Part shown: one piece after another, positions 48,032 through 59,200 of the stretch
Layout of the letters: every line of letters begins with the position of its first letter
Position numbering within the stretch: position 1 is the first letter of the stretch
NCBI GenBank assembly: GCA_023362775.1
Contig: JALMGJ010000015.1
Coordinates: forward strand, 24,393,001-24,457,000
Origin: Charina bottae
Lineage: Eukaryota > Chordata > Lepidosauria > Squamata > Charinaidae
Length of the DNA stretch: 64,000 bases
Direction of reading: 5' to 3'
Made by a program: the position numbers and the translations under genes
The notes under the pieces: model-generated
Told to the model about the DNA's origin: nothing
What the model saw: only the letters and a program-made list of their open reading frames with translations
Database searches by the model: none

Positions 48032-48136
48032 CAATGTTTTTCAGCCTTGACAAGTTTAAGACGTGTGGACTTCAACTCCCAGAATGCCCCAGTTGAAGTC
48101 CACACATCTTAAATTTGCCAAGGTTGAAAAACACTG
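48032..48136. mobile_element. hAT-type foldback MITE, copy 6 (short centre)
   Basis: The palindromic arms are kept but the GGCTGGCTGG centre is deleted, leaving 105 bp. Flanks ATGTAGAC and ATATAAAC match at six of eight positions. The left terminus reads CAATG, so this copy is older. Confidence 0.82.
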
Positions 48137-48556
48137 ATATAAACAATGTGGACACATCTGGAAATGTTGAGAGCAGATTGTGGGAACAAAATGGGGAAGA
48201 GGTCACCTAGCCAACTGCCCACCAGCCCCTTTGGACTCTAGTACTTCCTTAAGCCTTTTACCTGGGCAGGTGGTCATCCTTCCAGGTAAAGCTCTGGACT
48301 GCAGCCGCCCATTTTATTTTCATAAATTCTTCAGAGGTCCATGAGGCTTCTGGAGACATTTCATAAATAAAAATGGTGCCAGGGTGTGGTCAAAAAAGTC
48401 AAGAGGGTGGCCACAGGCAGGCAGAAAAGCCAGGCAGAGCTTCAATAGCACCATCATGACATGTTTGACCACACCCTGCAGAAACCCTTGGACTGGGTTT
48501 TTGCTCAGCAACAGGATAGTTCCATCCATCCATCTATCTCATGGACAAAATCTATC

Positions 48557-48602
48557 TTTATGGTCGCTAAGAGTTGAAACTGACTTGATGGCACATATAT
48601 AA
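48557..48602 (+). mobile_element. LINE 3' tail remnant (RTE/L2-like)
   Basis: TTATGGTCGCTAAGAGTTGAAACTGACTTGATGGCAC fits the GTCGCTAAGAGTCGGAxxCGACTxGACGGCA tail style. Confidence 0.45.
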
Positions 48603-49550
48603 ATGGAAAACATCTTGAAGAACAACGTTGGGGTGGGGACCGAGAGCCTGGCAGTGCCACAGAGGGGGCTTTGGGCCCCTTCCCTCCCTCTGCCTTGAAA
48701 TGCCCTTCTCTGTGGCTGCAACCAGCCTCGCCAGCTCGTCTGCAGCGCCACTCGCAAACCCAACCGCCATCCCGGCCCGGTGGCGCATCCAGGGCTGGGA
48801 TCACCCCGTGCCTGTCTTTTAGCCACCCGGGATCCCTTTTCCAGCCGTGCAGCTGTGGGAGAACAGACTCTCCGCATCCCGCACCCTCTTCGGGGCTCGA
48901 AGGAGGCTGTGATCTGTGGCTGCAGCTGTGGCCAAGCCAAACAAAAATTCCTGACATATTTTTCACCTTCCTTGCAGCCAAGAACGTTGTCCTCCACGGG
49001 AAGTGAAGCTGAGAGTCTGCAAAACTGAGGAACGGGAGTCGCCCAAGGTATCACCGGTTGACCAGGAGGAGCCGGGGCGGGGGCTTTCCTCGCCACAGAG
49101 GCACATGTTTATTCTTCCCCAAGAATGAAGCCATGCTCCTGTCACCCCCATATCTTTCACCTTCTCTGAGTAAAGATTTAACCCCAAGCCATCCTGCCTC
49201 TCAGCTGCTTTTATCCATCCACCTCGCCAGCTGCCTGGAAACATTTTTTTTCCTCCCATCCTCTCTCTCTCCTTCCCCCCCCCCTTTTTTTTTTTTTTTT
49301 ACAAATTAAAAAATGACAACAGCCCTCCAGGGCCTTTTAAAGAATAAACCGAATGTTTAAGCTGTCTAGACGCCGAAGAAGGGTTGGGAAAGGCACTTTA
49401 CAAGAGAGGAAGCAATTTTTCATAACTTTAAGCCAAAGTCTGGAGTCCAAAAGCTTCTGTTTAACCTGCCTGGATATAATTTACGTCTTGATGAGCCAGT
49501 CCCTGCTTTTCTAGAAGTGCATCCAGCACCAGATGGAAGGGATGGCTTCT

Positions 49551-49570
49551 CCACACACACACACACACAC
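49551..49570. repeat. (CA)n microsatellite
   Basis: About ten CA dinucleotides. Confidence 0.9.
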
Positions 49571-51244
49571 CCCACAGGGAAAGTGGTTAGAATGGATTTG
49601 TGATTGAAGGAAGAGAAGGAAAGGGGTCCTTTGATCTCCAAGGCTGCTTTCCTTGGGTAAGGAAGCGGAGGGAGGGCAAGGGGTCTTCCTTTACTGAGGC
49701 AGCCCCGAGTGCCCTGCAGAGATTGTAGCTGCCCCTCCCCACCTCTCCCTGATACTCTAGCCGAGTGCAGGAGCTTGGATCTTTGGATATTTCAGACACC
49801 TTTCCAGACATCTGGCTGAGTTATGCTCCTGGCCCACCGTGCATTCCTCTGCGATCGAGTTCACACATTGCACTAAGCCCAAATGTGATGAATATGATTT
49901 GGGATGCTGTCCAACCTCGTCTTTGGGGGACGATTCAGGACACGACTGTTAACCAATCCACGGCTTAGCCTGAGGCCTGAATCTGGCCCGTGAGACCGGT
50001 TTTCGGTTGTTTTGAACACAACGGATGCTTCTAGGAGCTGGATCCCAGATTGGAGCAAGTTGGGCTCAGAGGTTAATGGGGATATAGTCTAACGATCAAC
50101 TTTTGTGCTGGCCTTTTGTGACTAGGAAAGGGAAGATACGCAGCTGAAGGCAAAGTCCCTGCTTTTTTTGCAGCAGGACTGTATTAAACCAAGGGAAAGT
50201 CATTGCTGGCAAGAGTCAGGAAGACCTTCGGTGGTGCTAGAAGTGGTGGCCAGCCAGAGTGGACACATGCTGGACATAGATGGGTGAGAAGCCTGCCTGA
50301 GCTCAGAGCCGTTTCCTATGCTTGGCTTCAGTACTTCTGTTTTTATTTTTTTATTTTTTTCTAATTCCTGGGACCTTTTTCCTGTTTACTGTCTCTGCTT
50401 TCTTCGGCCCTGCCCCCACTTCGGACAGTTTTTGGACTCCGCTGCCTGAGTCAGAAGCCAAGAAGTTATTTGTTTTGGTTCGTGCACTAATGCAACAGTC
50501 TGTGATGTCACTGTTGTACATTGCTTGGATACCAACACTTCTTTTTTTTTCTTTTACTATTTCCAAAATGTCTCCTCTATGCAGCTTGATAAGCCCAGCT
50601 GTGATAAGGTAGCCCCTTCTGGCCTCAGCTGGTGCATCGTGGCCAGGAGCATCTCTGCAAATTTAAATTTAATTTAATTTTAAACAGCAGTGAGCGGGCT
50701 AACCGGTACAGTCCCCACTGGTGCATAAACATGGAGTCGTCGTGAATGCTGACGGGGGTAGCATCGGCATGGGCTAATGGGGGGGAGGAGGAGGGGTCTT
50801 TCTCCACTGTCTCCTGGAAGGAAATTCCTCCTGTCTTGAATTTCGTTTGGGCAAGCAAGTGTGGAGCCCCAGAGGCCGGGCAGGCGGGCAGGGCAGGTCG
50901 AGGAACGGGGGCCGATGCTCCGCCCATCGTTTCTGCCCCGTTTTCGGTTCCAGCCGTAACAAGAAGGAAGACGCGTGGAGACGATGAGCTCTCCTGGGCC
51001 CGCTGCGTTGCCCATCAGTCCAGCCAGCTATTTCAAGCAGCCCAGACATTTCCTTTGAACGCCAAGCTTAGGGGTGGGACAAACATTTCACTCTGCCCAG
51101 AAATGCACCTTGGAGTGGTGCATCAAATCTAGACGGGGCTGGGGGTGGTGTCTGGGCTTTGGGAAAACGGGGGGTTAGAGACGGGTTACCCCAACTTTTT
51201 TTCCAACTCTCCTAAAGCAAACCCCTGCTACCCAGTGTGTGGAC

Positions 51245-51379
51245 CAGTGCTTCTCAACCTCGGCAGCTTTAAGATGTGTGGACTTCAACTCCCAGAATTC
51301 CCCAGCCAGCATGGCTGGCTGGGGAATTCTGGGAGTTGAAGTCCACACATCTTAAAGTTGCCAAGGTTGAAAAACACTG
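51245..51379. mobile_element. hAT-type foldback MITE, copy 7
   Basis: CAGTGCTTCTCAACC and GGTTGAAAAACACTG ends, with a perfect 8-bp duplication GTGTGGAC at 51237-51244 and 51380-51387. Confidence 0.92.
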
Positions 51380-51831
51380 GTGTGGACTGTCCCTCTTCCC
51401 TGTTGTTACCTTTTCACTGTTCCTACCAACTGTGAGCAAAGGGGGGTGCCCTGGCAGTTTCCTCCCCATTTTGGCAGCCACATTGATTTCTACAGAGCGC
51501 CAAACAAGTGATCACAGGATGGATGAAGGTGCTGGCCCGGTTCCATCTGATTGGTGGAGGGAGCTCTGAGGGCTTTCACGTTTCAGGGTGGCAGGGAGGA
51601 GGGAGGAGAGGAGATCAGATGCTCCGAGCGTGTGATCTGGAGACACAAGTATAATCTCTCCCGAGATTCCTCTAGCTCCCACCCTTGTGACATTTAGGAG
51701 AGACCCGGAGAGGGTGGTTGGCTTGTGCATGGGGGGCTTTTCATTACGGTCTGCAGAATGGCCTGGTGTATCATTTTTCCGCTTGGCCAGGGTCCTTTTT
51801 CACTTGCATCTCTGTGTGTTGTTTTTCTTTT

Positions 51832-51904
51832 TTATTTGCACGCTACCCAGAGTCGTCAAGGGGTTGGGCAGCCTCTAAATTTGGAAAAAAAATAAATAAA
51901 AAGT
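51832..51904 (+). mobile_element. LINE 3' tail remnant
   Basis: GCTACCCAGAGTCGTCAAGG, GGGCAGCCTCTAAATTTGG and AATAAATAAA match the tail family at 35597. Confidence 0.5.
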
Positions 51905-51982
51905 AACTGAGAAGTGATGAGTCCTCAAAGGGGCAGAGAAGATGACTTGAGGGAGAGAGGAAATGAAAAACTTCCTCTCGTC

Positions 51983-52031
51983 GTTACACGAGATGGGCGG
52001 TGAATAAATATGACAAATAAATAAATAAATA
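51983..52031 (+). mobile_element. LINE 3' tail with (AAAT)n
   Basis: GAGATGGGCGGTGAATAAATATGACAAATAAATAAATAAATA is the last part of the tail found in reverse at 47592. Confidence 0.55.
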
Positions 52032-53047
52032 CAGCTCCCATGCTTTTCGCACCCTCTGAGAACTGCTGACTTGTTTTTTAATAGAGTTAAATTAATCGCT
52101 GCCAAGGAAGACCCGAGAGAGGTGAACAATTCATCCCTTGGGCATCCATCCATCCATCAATTTTTATTCGGTCATAGACCAGCCCCGGGCATCTCGGAGA
52201 GACACGTTCTCCTCTTGCTTTAAGCCCTTCTTTTCTCCCAGGTTCCTTTTCATGAATGCGCAGGGTGGACAATTTGCTCAGATACTGGGACATGACACAT
52301 ATCAAGGCCTCATATCAAGCCCAGCCTCTCCCATCCATATCGCCATCCATCTCAAGGCGGCAGCTCAGCACCGCCATCCAACTGTCAACCATCAAGTGCA
52401 CGGAAAATGCAGGAGTGCCAACTCCAGAAATGAAAGGATGAGCGTCCCCGGCAGAAGACGGGGGTTGGAAGGGGGGAAGGGGAGATAGACATCCACAGAG
52501 CCGGGCTTATGGAATCAAAGCTGCGAGATAGAGATTTCGCCTGACAATGAGCCTGCGGGCGGGACTTGTCCGTCATCTGCTGCTGCCAAGAGAAATATCT
52601 TGTAAGGCGAAGAGAAGAGCCTGCCTCAGCATTTTGCCAGCTTACCCGCTCTCTCTCAAGCCCGCAGCTCAGTCCCTTTGCTCCTCTTTTAAAGTATTTG
52701 TCTCTACCTGGCCTTGTATAGCTCAGTTTCACTCTCCATAGCTAGGGCACGCTAAGCCATAGTTTACCTAACCATGGTTCATTGAATCAACCACAGTTGC
52801 CTGGGTTTGCACACAGGCTGAGCTGTGAGTCATGATTGACACAGGTTTGCATATCGCCCTATGTCCAAAGCCAACTTGGTGGCTCAGCAGATTGTGTCAA
52901 GTAGGCCAAGAGTCTGTAAACCTTTGCCTTAGTTCTTTAGCCCAAAATCAAGAAGAAAATAGTCCTTACGCTTTGAACAATATCTGAGTATTGTGAATCC
53001 AAAATTTCATATGACCACAGACCTTCTGAAAACCCAAGTCTCACACG

Positions 53048-53064
53048 GACCTTCTCTCTTACAG
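53048..53064 (+). other. Predicted splice acceptor before the ZNF469 main exon
   Basis: The run CCTTCTCTCTTACAG is a polypyrimidine tract ending in a consensus acceptor AG at 53063-53064. It is the strongest acceptor I see within about 200 bases upstream of the ZNF469 start, and the leader downstream has stops in the main frame, so a noncoding 5' portion of the exon is expected. A weaker alternative is TTCTTTAG ending near 52940. Confidence 0.6.
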
Positions 53065-53131
53065 GTCTCAGATGGAATGATGTGACGAACCCTCCCCGCA
53101 TTCCATCCGCAGATCCTGTCCCGCGGCCAGG

Positions 53132-53215
53132 ATGGAAGCAGGAGCTGTCCGAGAGGCCGAACGGGAGAAGGAAGGACAGTGCTGGGAATGGAGGATCCTT
53201 ATGCTGAGGAGCTGA
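53132..53215 (+). promoter_or_regulatory. Upstream ORF of 27 codons in ZNF469 leader
   Basis: ATG at 53132 has A at -3 and G at +4, so ribosomes should recognise it well. The frame closes at TGA 53213-53215, 40 bases before the ZNF469 start. Its peptide resembles nothing I know, so a regulatory role is more likely than a peptide product. Confidence 0.45.
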
Positions 53216-53235
53216 AGGAAACAGGCTCTTACTAA
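53188..53235 (+). promoter_or_regulatory. Upstream ORF of 15 codons in ZNF469 leader
   Basis: ATG at 53188 (G at -3, G at +4) encodes MEDPYAEELKETGSY and ends at TAA 53233-53235, twenty bases before the main start. It overlaps the end of the 27-codon upstream frame in another phase, so a ribosome would normally translate only one of the two. Confidence 0.4.
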
Positions 53236-53255
53236 ATCTGGTCCTTAATGACATC

Positions 53256-56200
53256 ATGGGAGAAAGCCAGCATGTTTATGCCACCCGTGATATTGAGTCT
53301 GGTGCCCAGGACAAAGTTCTCAGCTTCGAGCTGTTCAGCAAGAAAGATGTGGGTAAAGTTGAAAGTAGGCTGCTTGGCAGCTCCGAGTCCCAGGTACAGA
53401 GTGGGAGCGATAACAGGACCGACTTTGTCAGCCACAAGGACAAAGAGCCTCACAATCAACGGGAAGCTGTGATCCGCCCCCAGAAAGCAGGCAAAATAGA
53501 CTTCAAGTCCCTCAACAACCGCCCCAGGTTTCCCAGCGCCAGCCCATGGGGTGCTGCCAAGGGAACCCCCCCGTCTCCCCCTGGAAGGAGCCGTGCAAGA
53601 GATAAGAGCGGCAGGCGGTCCGGGAAGAGCGAGCGGGGCCATCAGCAACTCTACCGGCTCACCATCAGCAATGCCAGACCCAACCCCACCATCGGCATTG
53701 CTTACCCCCAGCAGAAAATCACCCCGCCCAAGAAGGTTGAAGCTGACCGAGGACCGGTCTTGGGCGGCTACCGGTTCCACGTCCCCGGCATCCCCGAAAG
53801 AGAGCTGAAACTCCAAGAGGAAGACCTGAGCTTCGCCCGCTGTTTTTCAGAGGCCGCCTCCAGCCACATCTCCAGCAATTATACCTCACAAGCTGCCACT
53901 GCATGTCCAAACCATGGTTCAAAGATACAACCACTGGTTAGTGTTCCTCATGAAAACCCTGGCACCAAGGGGCAGTTCCCTTATTTGGCGTTCCAAGCCC
54001 ATGGGGGTAACTTGTGGCCTCCCCCAGACAAAAGCCATCCTGGTGCTAGTCACGGACTCCCGGCCCCCAAGCCGAGCGCACACTGCCTAGGACCCCTGTC
54101 CTTCCAGTACCCCTTCTCACCTTTGCACGGCTCGGCGACAGATCCGTTCCAAGGTGAGGCTCATGCCCAAGATGATATCGATGTATCGCTGGCCACCAGC
54201 CAGCCTTCTCATGGTGCTTTTGCCTTCCATTCTTCCTCCAGGGACTGGAAGGAGGAAGTTCTTGGCAACGGCTCCTTCGACAGTGTGGAGAGCAGGACTT
54301 ACGGGCTGGCTCCTCAGCCCGCTCCGTTTCTCCTGCCGCAGACCCCAGGGCACTTGCCAAGCTGTAAAGGAAGGAAGGAACGTTCCACTGATCACAATGG
54401 TGCTCTTTCTCCTCCTGGTGCTATTGACCAAGCTCCGCGCACTTTCCAAGAAAACCAAGCTGTTTTCCCACCCAGTTTACATGCCTCTAGTCTGCCAAAG
54501 CCGATGGGCAAGAGGCCGTCTTTGTCGAAAGACAGTGTAGCTAGTCAAAGGATACTGGATGCAGGCAGCTCTCTACGAAGGAACGTGCTACAAGTTTCTC
54601 TGCCGCAAGTGCACTTTCAGAACAAGGCTTCTAACGGACCCTCGGCTGGGAGTGCCCCTCCCGGCTCGGTGCCTTTTGAGAAGAGCCTTCCCACCAGCGT
54701 TCAGGCCCACCCCCGGCTCCTGCAGGCCTGGGAGGGAGGCAAAAAGACTTATCCCCCCCTGGAGCAAAGCTCCGCAGGGTGTCCCAGTCCAGGCGCCGGT
54801 CAGCTCCCGTTCGGGTACCATTCAGGTCTAGAGCAAAGACGGCAGGTCAGGAAGGCCTGGCCGCATCTGCATCTCGCTTCCGGGGTGCCTGGTCAGGACA
54901 GAACCGAGCTGTCGAGAAAGCTGGCCAGCCAGAGGCTCCCTTTCCCCCTCAGCACCTCAGAATGGGGTGGAAGCAGGACGCTGCCCCAAAGCCCCACCGG
55001 CTGTCCCAGTAAGGCTCTGGGGAGCGAGGAAAGGCACGACCCAGCCCCTCAGAGCTCAGCAAACAGCACCTGTTTCGAAGGGTCCACGGAGGCGGAGGCG
55101 TCCAAGGGCAAGCCCTTCTTCTTCAGCGTGAGCCCAACACTCCCTTCCATGCCACCCCACCACCCCTCCAGTCCCCACGTCGTATTGCCACCATCTGCCT
55201 TTGCGCCATCCCCAAGTGGCTCTCCTCTCCCGTCCCCCGTCCCCAACCTCAACAGCAGCTGCTCCTCCCTCTCCCCCACATCCAGCAGCCGCAGCTTTGA
55301 CGATGAGGCTGCGTTGGCCACACCCACCTTCCCCCACCATCGAGGCCACCCAAAGGATGGCAGTAAGCCCTTCCATGCCTCGGAGCTGCTGGGTTCCAGT
55401 GCAGCCCCCTGCCAGACCGCCAGTCCTATCAAGGCCTTTCACCAGGAGCTCCTCTACAAAGGCGTCCCTGTGGACAGCCATTTCCAAAAACCAAGCATGG
55501 ATGCCTCCAAAAGGTGCCCAGAGGGTTTTGAGAGTGAGCTGCCCCCACCACCGTATCCATATTCCTCCCGTCACTTCCTGGCCAGCTCACTAAGCAGCAC
55601 AAGTCTTGACCAGCTGGATGTTTTCCTGACTTGCAAGCAGTGTGATCAGAACTTCAGCAACCTTTCCTCTTTCTTGGAGCACCGTCAGTTCTGCAGCTCT
55701 CATGTGGTCCTCCAAGGTCAGGCCAAAGACTCTTCCCGAGGAGCAGAAGTCAAGAAGCAGCATCATGCCTCTCCTGAGCCTGCAAAGCACACACCATCTA
55801 GCCTGGGAACGATCCTCCCTCCAGATCCTCATTTGCAGCTGCTTGCTTTGAATAAGACTGTTGATTTCCTGGTGGACATAGAGGGCAAAGGGGAATCCAA
55901 AGATGATCCTCTGAAAGCCAGCCAGCTCGGTGGCCTTCCCGGAAACTTCTTGCCACTCAACCCTTCTGACTTGGAGATAGATGATGCCAAACTAGACAGT
56001 TTGATCACAGAAGCTCTGAATGGACTGGGATACCAGTCAGATAACCCAGAAATTGACAGCAGCTTCATAGATGTGTTTGCTGATGAAGAACTGGCATCTG
56101 TGAAGGTCACTAGTGCTGGGGCACCTTTCAAAGCAAAAGAGAACTTGACTTTGGGGAAGAAAGCCAAACATGTTGGTATGGATGAAAACACGAAGGTGTT

Positions 56201-59200
56201 AAACTGCTGTGACAACCATCCTAGTGGGGAGCTAGCAAAAAGTAGGACATCAAAGCAACATCAAGAGAGAGGAACAAACTGGCTTTCAGACCTTGGAGAA
56301 GAAAGCCTTGAAACATTCAGGAGCACAGAATTGGCTCGAAATAAGGTTCTGGAGCCAACAGAGGATGATGCAAGTACCCAACTGAAGATAGGAAAGAAGA
56401 ATAGCAGTAGTTCTTTCCTGCCTATGAAGCAGGGGGGGCAAACAAGGTCAGATATGAGGCAGACCAAGAACCTTGACTGCGCTTCTCCAGTGCGTGAACT
56501 CAAGCCTGATGGTACCCACAGTGTAGCAGGAAACACCATGCGCTCTAAGAAAGATGCCAAGAAGAGGAAGCTGCGTAGTAGCAGTTGGAGCAAGGAGCTT
56601 ATTCACAAAATTGTCCAGCAAAAAAACAAGTTCCATAAACTGCACACCCAGAATAGCAAAACGGTGTCGCTTTCCTTGCTCACCAACCGGTTCCTTCCAG
56701 GAACCAAAGACAATAAATTTAGCGAGTATGAATACATTTCAGAATCAGATGACGAGAGAGTGGAATATGCCAAGCGACATTGCAGGAAGAAGCTGGGCTC
56801 AAGGTTCAGTGGACGGCTGAGGAGCAGTTTAAGCAGAAGGAGCCAAGGGAGAGGAGGAAGGGAGAAGGAGAAGGAACCGGCATGGAGGTGTCCCAGGAGA
56901 GGGCGGGAGGAACCCAAAAGATCTGCAGGCAAGGAGCTTGAAAGGAAAGATGGTGTCCTAACGAGAATGAGGAGGAGGAGCAGCCAATCTTCCACCAGCA
57001 GCTGCCAGAGTATGGGCATGTCCAGTGAAACCAGCAGCAGCCCCCAGAGCACCGAGAGGGGTGACTCAGACACCGAAAGGGAAGGTGAACGGAGGAGGCA
57101 GCTCCTGCAAATTTCCAAGTCTGTTGGACCACTTAACGTTCCTGAGAAAGAAACAATAAGAAAAAGCCACAGTGTGGCTTCTGGCTTGTCTGGAAAGCCA
57201 AATAAGGTCGACCCACCCAAAACTCAGCTAGCAGGTAACAAGTTTCAGAAAGACAATCCAAACATTCCCCCAGACACTGAAGATGAAGGTTTGCTACAGA
57301 GCAGAGGGAAGCCACATCACCCTGAGGCCACACCTGGAAAAGGTCCCACCAGACTTCCTTGTCCTAAAGGTTCTGACCAGTGCAATGGAAGCTTCTGTTG
57401 TGACAGTGAAAAGCCAAGGGCGGTGCCAAAAGACGCAGGGTGGCAGTCCGATGAGACGGGGGATCCACCCTGCTATCAATACGCTGCCAGTAAAGGAGGG
57501 CTCCTGAAAAACCATGTGGAAGAACTCACCGGCTCACCTTCCACGGGCAAGCAGCACATTCCCAGCGAGGAGAGCCCCAGCTATGAACAAGTGGACCTCA
57601 AGGGACTGAAGAAACAGAAGGAACTCATCATGCCAATCGGCTGCTTCAGTGGCAATTCTGTTAGCATATCTGGGAAAGGCGTCAATACACTTCTGGATGC
57701 TGACAGTGCATTTTATGACTGCAAAGAATTGTCCAGCAGCTATGAGACACCCAGTTTATTCTCAGGGCCACCAGCCATCGAACCTTCCCATCATCAAAAT
57801 GTATACTTGTGTCAGGGAGACTTCGATGTCCCCTCGTTCAAAGAGAAGCACCATGACATCATGCCCTGTGAATCGGATAATGCACAAAGCAAGGTCTCAT
57901 CACCTCTTAACTTTGATTCTTCATCAGTGTTTGGAGAATTCCCTATAGCTGAGTTTGATGCCAACTTATATGATAGCGTGGCTTCGAGCAAGGACAGTTA
58001 CATTCCCTTTGAGTGCGCCAATCATCAGCTTAGCAAGATAATCCCCTTTGACCAGCAATATTCATCTTTTCTATCAGAAAAGGACTGGGCTTTGATGGAG
58101 GAAGTGTCCCCTGTTTTGCCAGAAGATATGCCCCAGATTCATAGACTGTCTGCTGAAAAAGCAGTACCAAAGAGGGACACCAGTGAAATCAACCCGTTGT
58201 CTCTATCTGAACGGCTTTCTGACTACAACATGCATTTCATGAGTGGTCTATCAGATGATGAGCTGGAGATTAAAAGGTTGGTCACTGAGCTTGAAAGTCA
58301 GCTGCAAGCAAACAAACTTAACATGCAGGCCTCTGACGAAGACCAGGCTCCAGTAAATCACACCAGCATGGAAGCGAAAGAATCTACTCATGAGTTTTTG
58401 TCTTTAAGGCTGGACCAGGAACAAGGTGGAAAAGGACTATTTCTAATGGAGGCTGAGTATGAGAATGCAGACCTTCTTTCCACAAAAACATTTAGCTGTG
58501 AAAATGTAGCAAGTGAGAAAACACTCCTTCCACCTTTGGACACTAAGTATGGAAGTCCCAACAATCCTTGGCCATCTGCAGGGCCCTTCAGCCCTTTTCA
58601 ATCAGCCACAGATCTGATTCTGGTAGGCTCTTTTAGGTCCCAAGGGGACCAAGACAAAATTGCTGAAAATCTGAAGGATATTGACATCTCTGCTGAAGCT
58701 GACTTTGGGGGAATAAAAGATGCATCTGCTAGAATCATGCCAGATTCATGCCTTGAAGACCTATCAAACGGCACTGGGGTTCCAGACTATCCTGAACACG
58801 TTATACAAAGTCCTGATTCAATCTTCCCTAAGTCCCTGGAGGACAGTGAGTTAAATTCACACGAGAATTTGCCACTGAGACCAGACGTGTTCCCAAAACT
58901 ACCATCAGAGGAGAAAACGTTTGATGACACCACAGAGTTAGAATCATATGGCCATGAGGTTCCACATTTAGAACCAGAAGTTGGCTTGCAAGATGTTGAC
59001 ACTCTAGAATCAGATGGCAACGTGTCTTCTAGTGCACAAAGCCAAAATCCAGAAAATCATTCACCTGAAAAGCTAGAAAGCACAACGCTGTTCCAGAACA
59101 GTAAAGATGAGCATCTAGATAAAAACGAGGAGACTGGAAGCCAAACTGTTTGCCAGACTTTAATGCTAAAGGCCAAAGCTGACAATGGAAACACTCCGCG

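Larger units (their letters stand above)
10330..53064 (+). other. Inferred large first intron of ZNF469, repeat-rich, no other gene seen
   Basis: The span lies between the consensus donor at the CpG island and the acceptor before the ZNF469 exon. I find no convincing coding exon here: open frames are short, occur on both strands alike, and match no family I recognise. Stretches with nothing notable include 10340-11450, 13210-14590, 15250-18340, 22000-22980, 24030-25370, 26270-28480, 29130-30080, 30220-32000, 37210-38170, 42115-43370, 45190-45640, 48610-51240 and 52035-53040. Repeats are listed individually. Intron status is inference from splice signals and gene order. Confidence 0.5.
53065..53255 (+). 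promoter_or_regulatory. ZNF469: 5' leader of the ZNF469 main exon, rich in upstream AUGs
   Basis: This stretch lies between the predicted splice acceptor and the ZNF469 start codon. It contains ATGs at 53072 (ATG GAA TGA), 53077 and 53080 (the latter a direct start-stop, ATG TGA), 53132, 53188, 53201 and 53248. The 53248 ATG is in weak context and out of frame, and its frame overlaps the main coding region to 53472. The main ATG has the best context near the junction. Known scanning rules suggest such a leader lowers or regulates ZNF469 translation; that is inference. A different start or acceptor cannot be ruled out without transcript data. Confidence 0.6.

Noticed and set aside
53232..53816. 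Minus-strand frame of 194 codons opposite the ZNF469 start
   Set aside because: It is the shadow of the long coding frame; many similar shadows occur along 53-64 kb.
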